Shown piece after piece: positions 8,959 through 17,557 of a stretch of 64,000 nucleotides of DNA. Within the stretch, counting starts at the first letter, position 1; each line of letters begins with the position of its first letter. Where the stretch lies: positions 1 to 64,000 of IMG/VR virus record IMGVR_UViG_3300028146_000008. One strand, 5' to 3'. The notes beneath the pieces were generated by a model that had not been told where the DNA came from, did not search any database, and was given only the letters and a program-made list of their open reading frames with translations. Made by a program: the position numbers and the translations under genes. This stretch comes from a virus.

Positions 8959-9346
8959 GCACGAACTCACTGGGGCTGGAACGAAAGCCGCGTTTTTCTA
9001 GGAATCTAATCAGGGGTGCGAATACCGAATCGAAAATGACTTGTTTATATCCGGTTTTTTTTGCCCCGAGAATAATGTTATGAGAGAACTCGGAAATCGC
9101 CCGAGCGAGACGTTTCTTTTCATTTGGTGGGGCAAACTGAATGTGTAGACGCAACACATTTTCTTGGCGGACGAAGAAGATGTCGCCATGTTCATCCTGA
9201 ACTGCGTAGGTTTGAACGTGGGAATCGTTTTGCGGTAGCCAAAAATCTACTGTTTGCCCTTTGTGGTCGGGATCCTGCTGAATCCACTCTTCTAACCTGT
9301 TGCGATCTGCTTCCGAGGTCTTTCTGAACTTCAGCAAGTTATACAA
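8945..9346 (-). CDS. GNAT-like acetyltransferase fold protein (paralogue 2)
   Basis: 133 residues from TTG 9346, with GGAA about 8 nt upstream. It follows the same plan as its downstream neighbour: 'QTYAVQDEHGDIFFVRQEN', a long central helix, strand KQVIFDSV and the terminal RFLEKRGFRS. GNAT-like proteins between spike and internal protein genes could modify virion or host proteins; this is inference. It overlaps the preceding and following genes. Confidence 0.8.
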   Translation of the reverse strand: MYNLLKFRKTSEADRNRLEEWIQQDPDHKGQTVDFWLPQNDSHVQTYAVQDEHGDIFFVRQENVLRLHIQFAPPNEKKRLARAISEFSHNIILGAKKTGYKQVIFDSVFAPLIRFLEKRGFRSSPSEFVHDLS

Positions 9347-9668
9347 CCCCTTTTCCGCGATCCACTAAGACAGCGATTCCACGATCAATGCTGGTCAGAA
9401 GCGTCGTGTGCCGGTCGTAGATATCATGTATCTCTCGAATGTCTTGAGTTAAGTGAGCGAGATGGTTGTTTTGAATGACAGCCAACCCACGTTTGAGTTC
9501 TTCACCTGTATCTGCTGCAGCCGTGGCTTTTTTTCTCACATCATCGAGATTGTTAAAATAAGTATCGAAAGCGCCTTTAAATTTCCAGCATATTTTTAAC
9601 AGAATAGGCCATCCGATCAGATTTAAATGATCCGCTGCCCACGCTGCCACTAGTGTTGCGTCTGCCAT
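9339..9668 (-). CDS. Small membrane-associated helical protein
   Basis: 109 residues with a hydrophobic N-terminal helix (LNLIGWPILLKICWKF, about residues 15-30) followed by two long amphipathic helices (AATAADTGEELKRG; HLAHLTQDIREIHDIY). A membrane-anchored coiled-coil protein; it could be part of a lysis or entry function, but no family is recognised. Confidence 0.75.
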   Translation of the reverse strand: MADATLVAAWAADHLNLIGWPILLKICWKFKGAFDTYFNNLDDVRKKATAAADTGEELKRGLAVIQNNHLAHLTQDIREIHDIYDRHTTLLTSIDRGIAVLVDRGKGVV

Positions 9669-9684
9669 GAGGTCCCCTGAAGTT

Positions 9685-9699
9685 GTTCACTAAGTGAAC
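9685..9699. repeat. Dispersed palindrome copy, GTTCACTAAGTGAAC
   Basis: Perfect 15-bp inverted repeat with one central base, in the short gap between genes 9723-10016 and 9339-9668. Confidence 0.85.
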
Positions 9700-9722
9700 G
9701 GTTAAATGACTAAATTGTGAAA

Positions 9723-10016
9723 TTATGAAACGACTAACTGTATTGTGATTCCGTGTGGTGTAACGGTGCCGCCCGCAGTGTTTCCCGGCACGCTTTCCAC
9801 AGTGCCTTCAACGTGCGTTCCGTAGTAGCAATACTGCCCGCCAACTTTAACGTTCGCATCCGTGTAGGTGAGAGCGGAAGTGTTCGCAATCTTGCTGAAG
9901 GCAAGACTGCCGAGACCGCTTGCTGGGCACAAACCGCTTGCTCGATAAACGTTGTACGTCGCAGTCAAACTCGCGTCGTCCGGTGCTGCCCATGTTAGGA
10001 TTGCTTGATGTGCCAT
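9723..10016 (-). CDS. Small fibronectin III/Ig-like tail protein
   Basis: 97 residues. 'AILTWAAPDDASLTATYNVY' and 'YTDANVKVGGQYCYYGTHVE' are the hallmark strands of a fibronectin type III domain (W on strand B, Y-N-V-Y on strand C, Y-C-Y-Y on strand F). Such single domains usually decorate virions or extend adhesins. It follows the two spike genes and ends in VTPHGITIQLVVS, much like the end of the 596-residue spike (PPGNFTIVLS). Confidence 0.85.
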   Translation of the reverse strand: MAHQAILTWAAPDDASLTATYNVYRASGLCPASGLGSLAFSKIANTSALTYTDANVKVGGQYCYYGTHVEGTVESVPGNTAGGTVTPHGITIQLVVS

Positions 10017-10026
10017 AGTTAAACTC

Positions 10027-11817
10027 CTAGCTTAAAACTATTGTGAAATTTCCCGGTGGCGAGAGTAGTCCACCCGTGCCACTTGCTGCAGTCTGTACTG
10101 CACCTAAATCCCAACTGCCGCTAGAAGGGCGTGCCGTGCCAGCTACAGGCTTGCCCCCGCTAAATCCAATTCCCGTACAAATCTGTGCGTGTGTACTGCA
10201 CAGCGACGTGAGGTTTGTTCCTGCGCCTTGCACGTTCGCGCCTGTTGGAGCGAATGGAATTACCGTCTGAATTTGCGGGGCGACTGTGCCGGAAGATGTT
10301 GAATGCGTGTCGGGCGTACCCGTGACAGCTTGCCAAGTAGCGAAGGAGACGATTCCGCCGCCACCGCTGTAGTTCATCTGTCCGTTGTGTTTGTAGTAGT
10401 AATTGAAATCAATCGTAGTCCAGTTGTTCGCGGCCTGGTTGGTGTTGATGCCATACCCTACTAACTCGAAGATGTTGTTCTCGATGGTTTCATTCAAACC
10501 CGCACTGCCGATGAAAACTCCGGCGTTCGAGACGCCCTGGCTGGAGCTGGAACCGATCACCGTGTTGTTGACGAACTTCTCGTTTTGCCCACCGGATGAA
10601 ATGTACCCACTGGCCGGGATGTCCGCAGCGTTGCTGGCTACCAAAACGTTGTTTGAAACCACACAGCCATCGTAGTAGCTGCTACGGCTCTGGTCGGATT
10701 CTAGGTTGATGTACGCCGTTCCGCCTCCTGCATCACCGTAGAAATAGTTCTTGTCAATCACCACGTTAGTCATACGGGCGCTTGTGTTCGCGCCCCCGCC
10801 CGCCCAGATGTGGTAGTAGTCGAGGTGAAAGCAGAAGTTCGGATTCGAGGAATCCGTTCCGCAAAGTGCTCGCCAGTTCTGAAAATCGTGGAAGGTGTTG
10901 AACTGGACTAAGAAGTTGTCCAGCGTGGCGCTGTTCGCATTCGAGCCGCCCCCTGCGCCGTGATCTCCGTTGTAGAACTCGTTTCCAGTGAGAGTCCAGG
11001 TTGAGAGACCTGCACTAGCGTAGATACCGAATGTCTGCCAGCGAATGTCGTGGAACACGTTGTTCGTAATAGCGAGATTGCTGCCACCACCGTAGATGAT
11101 CCCGTAACTATTTCCGCCTTTTGTATCAGAAAGAGTCAGATTGCTTCCAGAGCCTGTTGCAGCACTCGCGTAGCTGGCGGTGTTTCCGCTAACTCCCGTA
11201 ATGGTTATGTTTGTACCGTCGAAAGCACTGGACCCACCAGGGTCAGAAACTGTAATACCGGATTCACCGACCGCTAGGCCGCAGTTCGCAATCGCACAGG
11301 TCAGTGTGGCGGTAGTGCCGGTGCCCGTTGCGGTCACCCCCGTTTGCATAATTTGATGCACGTATGCATTTGCGAGGGTTAGATTCTTAACAGTGTTATT
11401 CGACCCGCCTTGCATGTTGATAAAGCAAGTGTCGCTTTGGTTCGCCAGCCCCGTACCATTAGCGGTGTTCTGGATGATGCCGTTCGTCCCGCCATCAAAT
11501 GTCCAGAAACTTTTCCCATTTACGGTTAAGCCACAAGTCGGTGTAGTGCCGCTTCCTTGGAAGAAGGGCGCTTGCAGGATTGCTCCCGTCTCCCACTTGA
11601 GCGTGATGGGGTTGCCGCTTGTGCCGCTATTCGTCGCCGTCAGTATCGTGCTGTTTGTCCCTCCGGTTATCGTCCCGCAGACGTGCAAGACGTTACCGGC
11701 GACTTGTTTGCCAGAGGTGTTCCAACCGTTCGTTACGTCGTTGTAAGCGAACGCGTTTGCACACGAACTTCCGTCATTCGCTCCAGCAGAAACATTCGCA
11801 AAATAAATGTCAGCCAT
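10027..11817 (-). CDS. Right-handed beta-helix tail spike
   Basis: The 596-residue protein shows repeated short strand-turn units rich in Asn, Gly, Ser and Thr (SNLAITNNVFHDIRW, ARMTNVVIDKNYFYG, DGCVVSNNVLVA, EKFVNNTVIG), typical of parallel beta-helix (PbH1, pectate-lyase-like) proteins. These bind or cut host polysaccharide. The N-terminal 'ADIYFANVSAGANDGSSC' fits the first coil of such proteins. ATG 11817 overlaps the stop of the giant spike. Probably a receptor-binding or depolymerase subunit; catalytic residues cannot be assigned by eye. Confidence 0.88.
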   Translation of the reverse strand: MADIYFANVSAGANDGSSCANAFAYNDVTNGWNTSGKQVAGNVLHVCGTITGGTNSTILTATNSGTSGNPITLKWETGAILQAPFFQGSGTTPTCGLTVNGKSFWTFDGGTNGIIQNTANGTGLANQSDTCFINMQGGSNNTVKNLTLANAYVHQIMQTGVTATGTGTTATLTCAIANCGLAVGESGITVSDPGGSSAFDGTNITITGVSGNTASYASAATGSGSNLTLSDTKGGNSYGIIYGGGSNLAITNNVFHDIRWQTFGIYASAGLSTWTLTGNEFYNGDHGAGGGSNANSATLDNFLVQFNTFHDFQNWRALCGTDSSNPNFCFHLDYYHIWAGGGANTSARMTNVVIDKNYFYGDAGGGTAYINLESDQSRSSYYDGCVVSNNVLVASNAADIPASGYISSGGQNEKFVNNTVIGSSSSQGVSNAGVFIGSAGLNETIENNIFELVGYGINTNQAANNWTTIDFNYYYKHNGQMNYSGGGGIVSFATWQAVTGTPDTHSTSSGTVAPQIQTVIPFAPTGANVQGAGTNLTSLCSTHAQICTGIGFSGGKPVAGTARPSSGSWDLGAVQTAASGTGGLLSPPGNFTIVLS

Positions 11818-14800
11818 TATCGGGCCACCCGCCAGTTCAGAGTTGCTGCACCGGGAGTAATCGAGCCCGCAGTGTTATTGCAAACGTTGAAGTTCACGTT
11901 ATTTGAGGTTGGATAGGATTGGATGAACAACGAACCGCTCGCCGAGGGTCCGTATCCGGTAATCACGCTCGGATCGGAGTTGAAGGTTGCAGTGATAACG
12001 TCAGTCGTAGCGACTCCCGTTGCCGCGACTGTAACCACTGTCGCGCACGTACCGGAGCTGATAGCCGAAGTACCGAGTGATGCGGTTCCGGTTGCGACCG
12101 TGTGCGCCACGCCCGTCGCCGATTGCGTGCTGTTGACGACGTTGCCGTTCGCATCGAAACTAGCGAGGTTGCCGCTGGTCAGAGTGCCGCTCGATTGCGC
12201 GACTCGTCCGCTGTTACCACTGGCTGAGTTCAGTGAGTTCGACTGCGCTCCGACGTTGCCGATTACTAAAGCGCGAGTGTAGGTCGTACCGCTCGTCAGT
12301 GCGGTGCCGGTTGTTGTGCTTGGAAATGCTCCGACAACTAACGCGCCGTTGATGAGTTGGTTGTTGAAAAACTCTTGGTCCGTGCTAATGCTGTCAGCCG
12401 CAAAAGCTGCGTTCTTGGGCAAGCTGTAGCCTGTCCAGTTAACGAGACCACCGTTGTTCCGAGCGTTGAAAATGCCCGGTGCGCCGCTGGAGAACGTGGG
12501 GTCTGTACCCGACGTGCTGGTTACCGTTCCCGAAGCGGTCGTGTTTGTACAGGTCAGGGTCGTGCCAATCGCCGTAAACTTCACGCGGTCGCCGACCGCA
12601 CTCGTCATCGCGGTGTTACTAACGTTTGCGATGCCGCCGTTTGTGACCTTCCGAATCGTGATTGCGGCAGTGCCTACGTCGCAGATGTAACCGTTCGTGG
12701 TTGCGGTAGTCGTGCCGGTATTTCGCAGCGAGCAACCTTGCTGGTTGGCAGTGGTCGCTGCAATCGAAACTTCGCACGCTTGGTCGTTCAGGAAACCCCA
12801 TGCTGTCCAGTAGCTGTTCGTGTTGGCCGAGGCGCTTCCACCAATTACAGTATTACCTGAGATTGCTTCGGTACCGTTTGTGCTGTAGTTGCTTGTCCAG
12901 TTGGAGCCGAGGCCGCCGTTTGCACGGTTGAAGTTATCGAACGCGACCGGGGCAAGTCCCGCAGCAGATGTCGCGGTCGAATCCAACAGGAACGTCCCAC
13001 TTGCATCTGGCAGCGTCTGCGTGCGATTCGCAGTCAGCGTGGTTGGAGCAACTGTCGCCTGAAGGCCATTTGTAAATACATGCTGCGGCGACCAAACTTG
13101 ATTAGCGGAGACTCCCGCTGGTCCAGTTCCGGCCATTGTGGACATACTTTGTCCGCAAGGAGATGCAGACGACCAAACATACGAAGTTGACGCTCCACCC
13201 ACTACCCACGGCGACGCGCACTGAAAACTAGCGCAAGACCCGGCGAGGCAGCGATAAAGGTTATAGCCAATCGCCCCAGGCACTGTAGCCCAAGTGATGG
13301 TAACTGTCTGGTTGCCACTCGAAGTCGTGCAACTCGTAGATTGCGGCGACATTACACCTTCCGCAGATCCACCAGCAGCCCCGCTCGGAAACACCGGTGC
13401 AGTTGTAAAAGTATAAGTATTGGCCAGGACCGAACCGCCCGCACTTACCGCACAACTAGGTGCAGCTTGCGGTTGAGAATTTGCAAACAGTTGAAAAAGA
13501 TTCCCAATCGCCACACCAGTATTGAACTGGTTTTCTGCGTACAGCGAACCACTATTATTACTGAGTTGTCCGTCGATGGCGGTTCCGGTTACTTGAGCAG
13601 TTTGAAAGGTTGAATTACTATTCCCTGCGTTAGTACCGCTTGTAACGGAAACTTGGAAGGCTACTCCCGCAGGTCCGTTGAACAACGGTTGCTGCAATCC
13701 TGGAATAGCTCCTGGAATCTTAATCACTCCGGACGGCGTTCCGTACCAGGTATAGAGTGGCGCAGACATCGTATCCAGCACCACGTTTGTAATCTCCAGA
13801 CCCGTACCGATAACGCTACCGGAGGCGAACGTCGAAAACATGGGCATGATGCCGCCCTGTTCATAGATCAGATTAACCTTGGTTGTGCCACCGAGAGTAC
13901 TAGGCCGGAGAAATACGCCACGCCGATTCAAGAAGGTATCATTGAAATCAAACGGCCCACCGACTCCATCCATGTAGACGAAAGGGGTTGCAGTCAGACC
14001 TAAGACGTTCGATAGCCCTCCGATGAACGCGCACTGGTCGAATCGGTAGTTGGTTCCACCAGTTTCGTCCGCACGCAGGACAAAATGCATCGCCATGTAG
14101 TCGCTACTGTTGGAGGTTTGAAAGTTTACGTTGTGGATGTATCCACCAGGAATTTGTCCCTGGTCATTGCAGATGATGACGCCAAAATATGCGTTATGCA
14201 CGAGCGTCAAATAGCTCATGTTCAAAACGGTATTCGGTCCATAAAACATCGGCACCGCAGTACTGGATACAACTGCAGGAAATGCCATACGGGTAAACGA
14301 GGGCGCATTGCTAGGCAGGACCGGCTGACCTGACCAAATTGAAGTCCCGAGAATCACCGTATCATTTAAGGTGATTGTCCCTGCCTGCATCACACTGAGT
14401 TGGCGGGGGGTCTGTCGGAGGTCGAGAACCGAGTTCGTAACGTAGGTTGCATTAGTCCCGGTAGAGGGGAAGAAGATAACGCCTACTGCACCGGTTTTGT
14501 TCGCGGTGGAGGCGAGTGCCGCAGCGAGAATAGTGGGTGCGTTATCGAATTTGGTCGTAGCAGCCGCAACGGTGTTGATTGCATTTGCAGCCAGTACCAG
14601 ATTAACCGTACCCGCACCGCTAGAAATTGTAGTTACTAAGTCGCCGTTCTTCCCTGAAACCGGGGGCGTCAACGAGTAGTAATCCGGCACGTTACTGGAA
14701 CTGATATTCGCAGTCATCGTGCTGCCGAAGTCATCCCAGCTATTCGCCAACGGATCGTTGTTGATTGCAGTTATAAATGTTGACGACTGCGGCAGTGTGA

Positions 14801-16304
14801 CTCCAAGCAAAACCATCGAGCCACTGGTGCGTCCATAAATTAGATATCGAAATGCTCCCGTAACTGGCGTCCATGTGATGTGATTGCACATGAACCAAGT
14901 TACAGTACCGGCAGCTCCTCCACTTGCAGGCGCACCTAGTCTGGTATCGTCTGAGGTTGAAAATGTAAAGTGTGTGTTATCCGGAGCTGTTGCAACCTGC
15001 CACCAGCCGTTCGCATTCCCCGCGCCCGCGATCAGCACCATCGCACCGACAACCAAATTGTGGGCACTAGAAGTCGTAACTGTAACCGTAGTTTGGCTCT
15101 GGGTCCAACCGGAGATACTTACGTTTTGCGAGCCGAGTGTCGCAGGTCCGTTTGCGATTGAAGTAACCGACGATGCAGGGGTGAAGCTGCCGTCTATCCC
15201 AACCGCTACAATCTGATATTGATAAGTAGTGGCCCCGGACGCATTGGCGATTGTTAGGCCAGTTCCTGTTCCGCCACGCGCGTTCGATGCAACCACCGTG
15301 GGGGCTGCTGGAGTCGTAAGCGTAAGTGTCGTACCTGCGCCTCTAACCACAATTCCATCGCCATTTTGAAATGTGCTCGCCGCAGCCAACGTCAGTGCAT
15401 TAGATGTTGCGTTGATAGAACCGGTCGTAGCGGGCACCGAGACGACCCCACGCACCCCAAACTGCCTTACATCCATGTAAGGGTTCGGGCCGCCGAATAA
15501 AGAGTCCACTACAGTTGTGAACAACCCACCGATAGTCGCGGTAGATGCAGTGGTCAGCGCCCCGGAGATCGCAGCCGTCGAGTTTGCCGTGAGAGCGCCG
15601 GTTATGGTCGCCGTTGAGTTTGCTGCGAGAGCGCCGGTTACGGTAGCCGTCGAGGAAAAAGTTGTCGCGTTTCCGACAGTAACCGTGGTGCCGTTGTCCG
15701 AGATTGAGCTGGCTCCGAATGCCCCACCCTGATTCTTTTGCAGAATGTTATTCGGGTTCGCAGGGCTGGCACCGCTGCCACCTCCCGCGTTGGAGACAAG
15801 GTTCCAGTTCGTTCCGTCAAATTTGAAAGTCAGCGCGTTCGTGTGATTCGCGGCTGTGTCGAAGGTGTATCCGGCAGGCAATATGAAGTTGGCAGGAAAC
15901 GCAAAAGTCCACGTACCGGTTCCATCTTCGATCAGCGTCAGACTGAGCAGGTTACCGTTCTTCGGGGTTCCGGTCGTGCTGGAAGATGTGACGGTTCCGG
16001 TCAACGTCATCGTATAAGACGCGCTCTGAGCTACGTTGAAAACAGGTGTCGCGGAGAAGGGCAAAACGGTGTTCGGAAGCAACGCGCCGTTCGCAAACGA
16101 AATGCTTCCTGGGCCGCGCATGTCGAACACGGGAACGTTGTTCGGATTGACGTAGGTATCGTCACCGGCATAACTAGCAGGGATCCAAACCGCAGCGCGG
16201 GGTTGGCCTAAACCTGGAATATTCGCAGCTTTGTCAATCGCAGCCTGTAGTCGAGGCCCAACAAAGGCGTCAGGTACAACTATATTCTGAAAGGGAATTT
16301 CCAT
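11817..16304 (-). CDS. Giant tail fibre/spike with pectate-lyase-like region
   Basis: 1495 residues. The N-terminal 180 residues look like a particle-binding domain. Then come tandem 12-residue units (TATVTGALAANS, TATITGALTANS, TAAISGALTTAS) predicted to form a trimeric beta structure. 'DVRQFGVRG' near residue 285 is the usual start of a pectate-lyase-like helix, interrupted by inserted Ig-like modules (QSQTTVTVTTSSAHNLVVGA). A lectin-like region follows near residues 1150-1290 and a short C-terminal domain. It is the main candidate for the host-binding adhesin. Confidence 0.88.
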   Translation of the reverse strand: MEIPFQNIVVPDAFVGPRLQAAIDKAANIPGLGQPRAAVWIPASYAGDDTYVNPNNVPVFDMRGPGSISFANGALLPNTVLPFSATPVFNVAQSASYTMTLTGTVTSSSTTGTPKNGNLLSLTLIEDGTGTWTFAFPANFILPAGYTFDTAANHTNALTFKFDGTNWNLVSNAGGGSGASPANPNNILQKNQGGAFGASSISDNGTTVTVGNATTFSSTATVTGALAANSTATITGALTANSTAAISGALTTASTATIGGLFTTVVDSLFGGPNPYMDVRQFGVRGVVSVPATTGSINATSNALTLAAASTFQNGDGIVVRGAGTTLTLTTPAAPTVVASNARGGTGTGLTIANASGATTYQYQIVAVGIDGSFTPASSVTSIANGPATLGSQNVSISGWTQSQTTVTVTTSSAHNLVVGAMVLIAGAGNANGWWQVATAPDNTHFTFSTSDDTRLGAPASGGAAGTVTWFMCNHITWTPVTGAFRYLIYGRTSGSMVLLGVTLPQSSTFITAINNDPLANSWDDFGSTMTANISSSNVPDYYSLTPPVSGKNGDLVTTISSGAGTVNLVLAANAINTVAAATTKFDNAPTILAAALASTANKTGAVGVIFFPSTGTNATYVTNSVLDLRQTPRQLSVMQAGTITLNDTVILGTSIWSGQPVLPSNAPSFTRMAFPAVVSSTAVPMFYGPNTVLNMSYLTLVHNAYFGVIICNDQGQIPGGYIHNVNFQTSNSSDYMAMHFVLRADETGGTNYRFDQCAFIGGLSNVLGLTATPFVYMDGVGGPFDFNDTFLNRRGVFLRPSTLGGTTKVNLIYEQGGIMPMFSTFASGSVIGTGLEITNVVLDTMSAPLYTWYGTPSGVIKIPGAIPGLQQPLFNGPAGVAFQVSVTSGTNAGNSNSTFQTAQVTGTAIDGQLSNNSGSLYAENQFNTGVAIGNLFQLFANSQPQAAPSCAVSAGGSVLANTYTFTTAPVFPSGAAGGSAEGVMSPQSTSCTTSSGNQTVTITWATVPGAIGYNLYRCLAGSCASFQCASPWVVGGASTSYVWSSASPCGQSMSTMAGTGPAGVSANQVWSPQHVFTNGLQATVAPTTLTANRTQTLPDASGTFLLDSTATSAAGLAPVAFDNFNRANGGLGSNWTSNYSTNGTEAISGNTVIGGSASANTNSYWTAWGFLNDQACEVSIAATTANQQGCSLRNTGTTTATTNGYICDVGTAAITIRKVTNGGIANVSNTAMTSAVGDRVKFTAIGTTLTCTNTTASGTVTSTSGTDPTFSSGAPGIFNARNNGGLVNWTGYSLPKNAAFAADSISTDQEFFNNQLINGALVVGAFPSTTTGTALTSGTTYTRALVIGNVGAQSNSLNSASGNSGRVAQSSGTLTSGNLASFDANGNVVNSTQSATGVAHTVATGTASLGTSAISSGTCATVVTVAATGVATTDVITATFNSDPSVITGYGPSASGSLFIQSYPTSNNVNFNVCNNTAGSITPGAATLNWRVAR

Positions 16305-16313
16305 GTTTTACCT

Positions 16314-17549
16314 TTAAACGTGAATACCGATGCAATCTATTTCGTTCCAACTCACGGCGGACGCGCCGGTGGTGACCGTGATGACGGTTACGGAAGTAGC
16401 GGATTTAGAATTTACTTGTAAATACGTGCGGCCATTATTTGGAGCGTTGCTCGCGTCGTTCGGCCCGACACCGCTGCAACTAACTGTGTAGCTGGCGCTG
16501 GCAAAAGAGGATGGCCATGCGATTGTGTTGCTGCACTGGTTGTAACTGACGTTTCCGGTGGTGCAGGGGGTTCCGGTCACATCGCAACCGGACGGACAAT
16601 ACGTCATATATTGAATCGTTGGGCCACTGCCACCTGAACATCCGCTGGTGGTTGCGCCACCGTTTGCGTCTGTGCAGAGTGTTGCTCCGGTTCCGGAAAT
16701 CGTTCCGGCTGTGAGTAGCTTGCTGTCCGTACCTTGGAGCGCGGAACCAGTCACAGTTCCATTTAGGACTGGACTCGTCAGGGTCTTGTTCGTGAGCGTG
16801 TCCGTCGTGTCTCTGCCCACTAAAGTTGTGGGGCCAGCGGGCAGTGTCAGCAATCCGCCCGATCCGTTAATGGTGGGGGTATTGATGACAGGGCTGGTCA
16901 GAGTTTTGTTCGTCAGCGTGTCGGTCGTGTTCTGACCAACTAGAGTGTCCGTGGCTGCGGGTAGCGTGAGGATGCCCGAAGCGACGGCAGACGCCTGGAG
17001 CGTTGTCGAACCGCTCGTCGCACCTTCAAATTCCAGAGGTGTTGTGGACGCCAAAATCAGGGGCGCTCCAGAAATCGTCTGGGGCGAGCTAGGATTCAGC
17101 ACAACGAATCCCGTCGCACCGATAGTTACTCCACCGAGTGAATCAGACGCCAGTGTGATTCCGCCGCTGGAGATCAGGTTCAACGTGCTCTGAATCGTAT
17201 TCTTAACACCATTCGTTAATAGAACGGTTCCGCCGCCTCCACCCCCACCTTGAACAATCGTGATGGTTTGGGAAACCGACTGGGAGCCTGATACCGCGTT
17301 GGCTGTTCCTGAAATCGGAGGAATACGAGTTTGAGAAACGGACGGGTTCTGCCATTGCCGCTGCATGTCCGGTTGCTGAACATACGTGGCGGGTAACGGC
17401 CCCCGAAGATTCGGGTTCGGAGCTGATGGGTAAGTTCCGACTGAAACCGGAATCGGCAGAATCGGCGTGTTGGAGGTAGACGCAGGAACTAGTTTCCCGT
17501 CGTCAATCATCTCCTGCGCGGTTTGCTGATTCTGCTTGATAGTCGGCAT
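16314..17549 (-). CDS. Tail fibre protein with TLTNKTLTSP repeats
   Basis: 411 residues. The middle holds two copies of a unit containing TDTLTNKTLTSPV, a common repeat of phage fibre shafts, and the C-terminus is a compact Cys-containing domain (YCPSGCDVTGTPC). A Gly run (VQGGGGGGGTVLL) marks a hinge near residue 105. It lies between the giant tail protein and the giant spike, consistent with a fibre or connector. Confidence 0.88.
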   Translation of the reverse strand: MPTIKQNQQTAQEMIDDGKLVPASTSNTPILPIPVSVGTYPSAPNPNLRGPLPATYVQQPDMQRQWQNPSVSQTRIPPISGTANAVSGSQSVSQTITIVQGGGGGGGTVLLTNGVKNTIQSTLNLISSGGITLASDSLGGVTIGATGFVVLNPSSPQTISGAPLILASTTPLEFEGATSGSTTLQASAVASGILTLPAATDTLVGQNTTDTLTNKTLTSPVINTPTINGSGGLLTLPAGPTTLVGRDTTDTLTNKTLTSPVLNGTVTGSALQGTDSKLLTAGTISGTGATLCTDANGGATTSGCSGGSGPTIQYMTYCPSGCDVTGTPCTTGNVSYNQCSNTIAWPSSFASASYTVSCSGVGPNDASNAPNNGRTYLQVNSKSATSVTVITVTTGASAVSWNEIDCIGIHV

Positions 17550-17557
17550 TTTTTATC

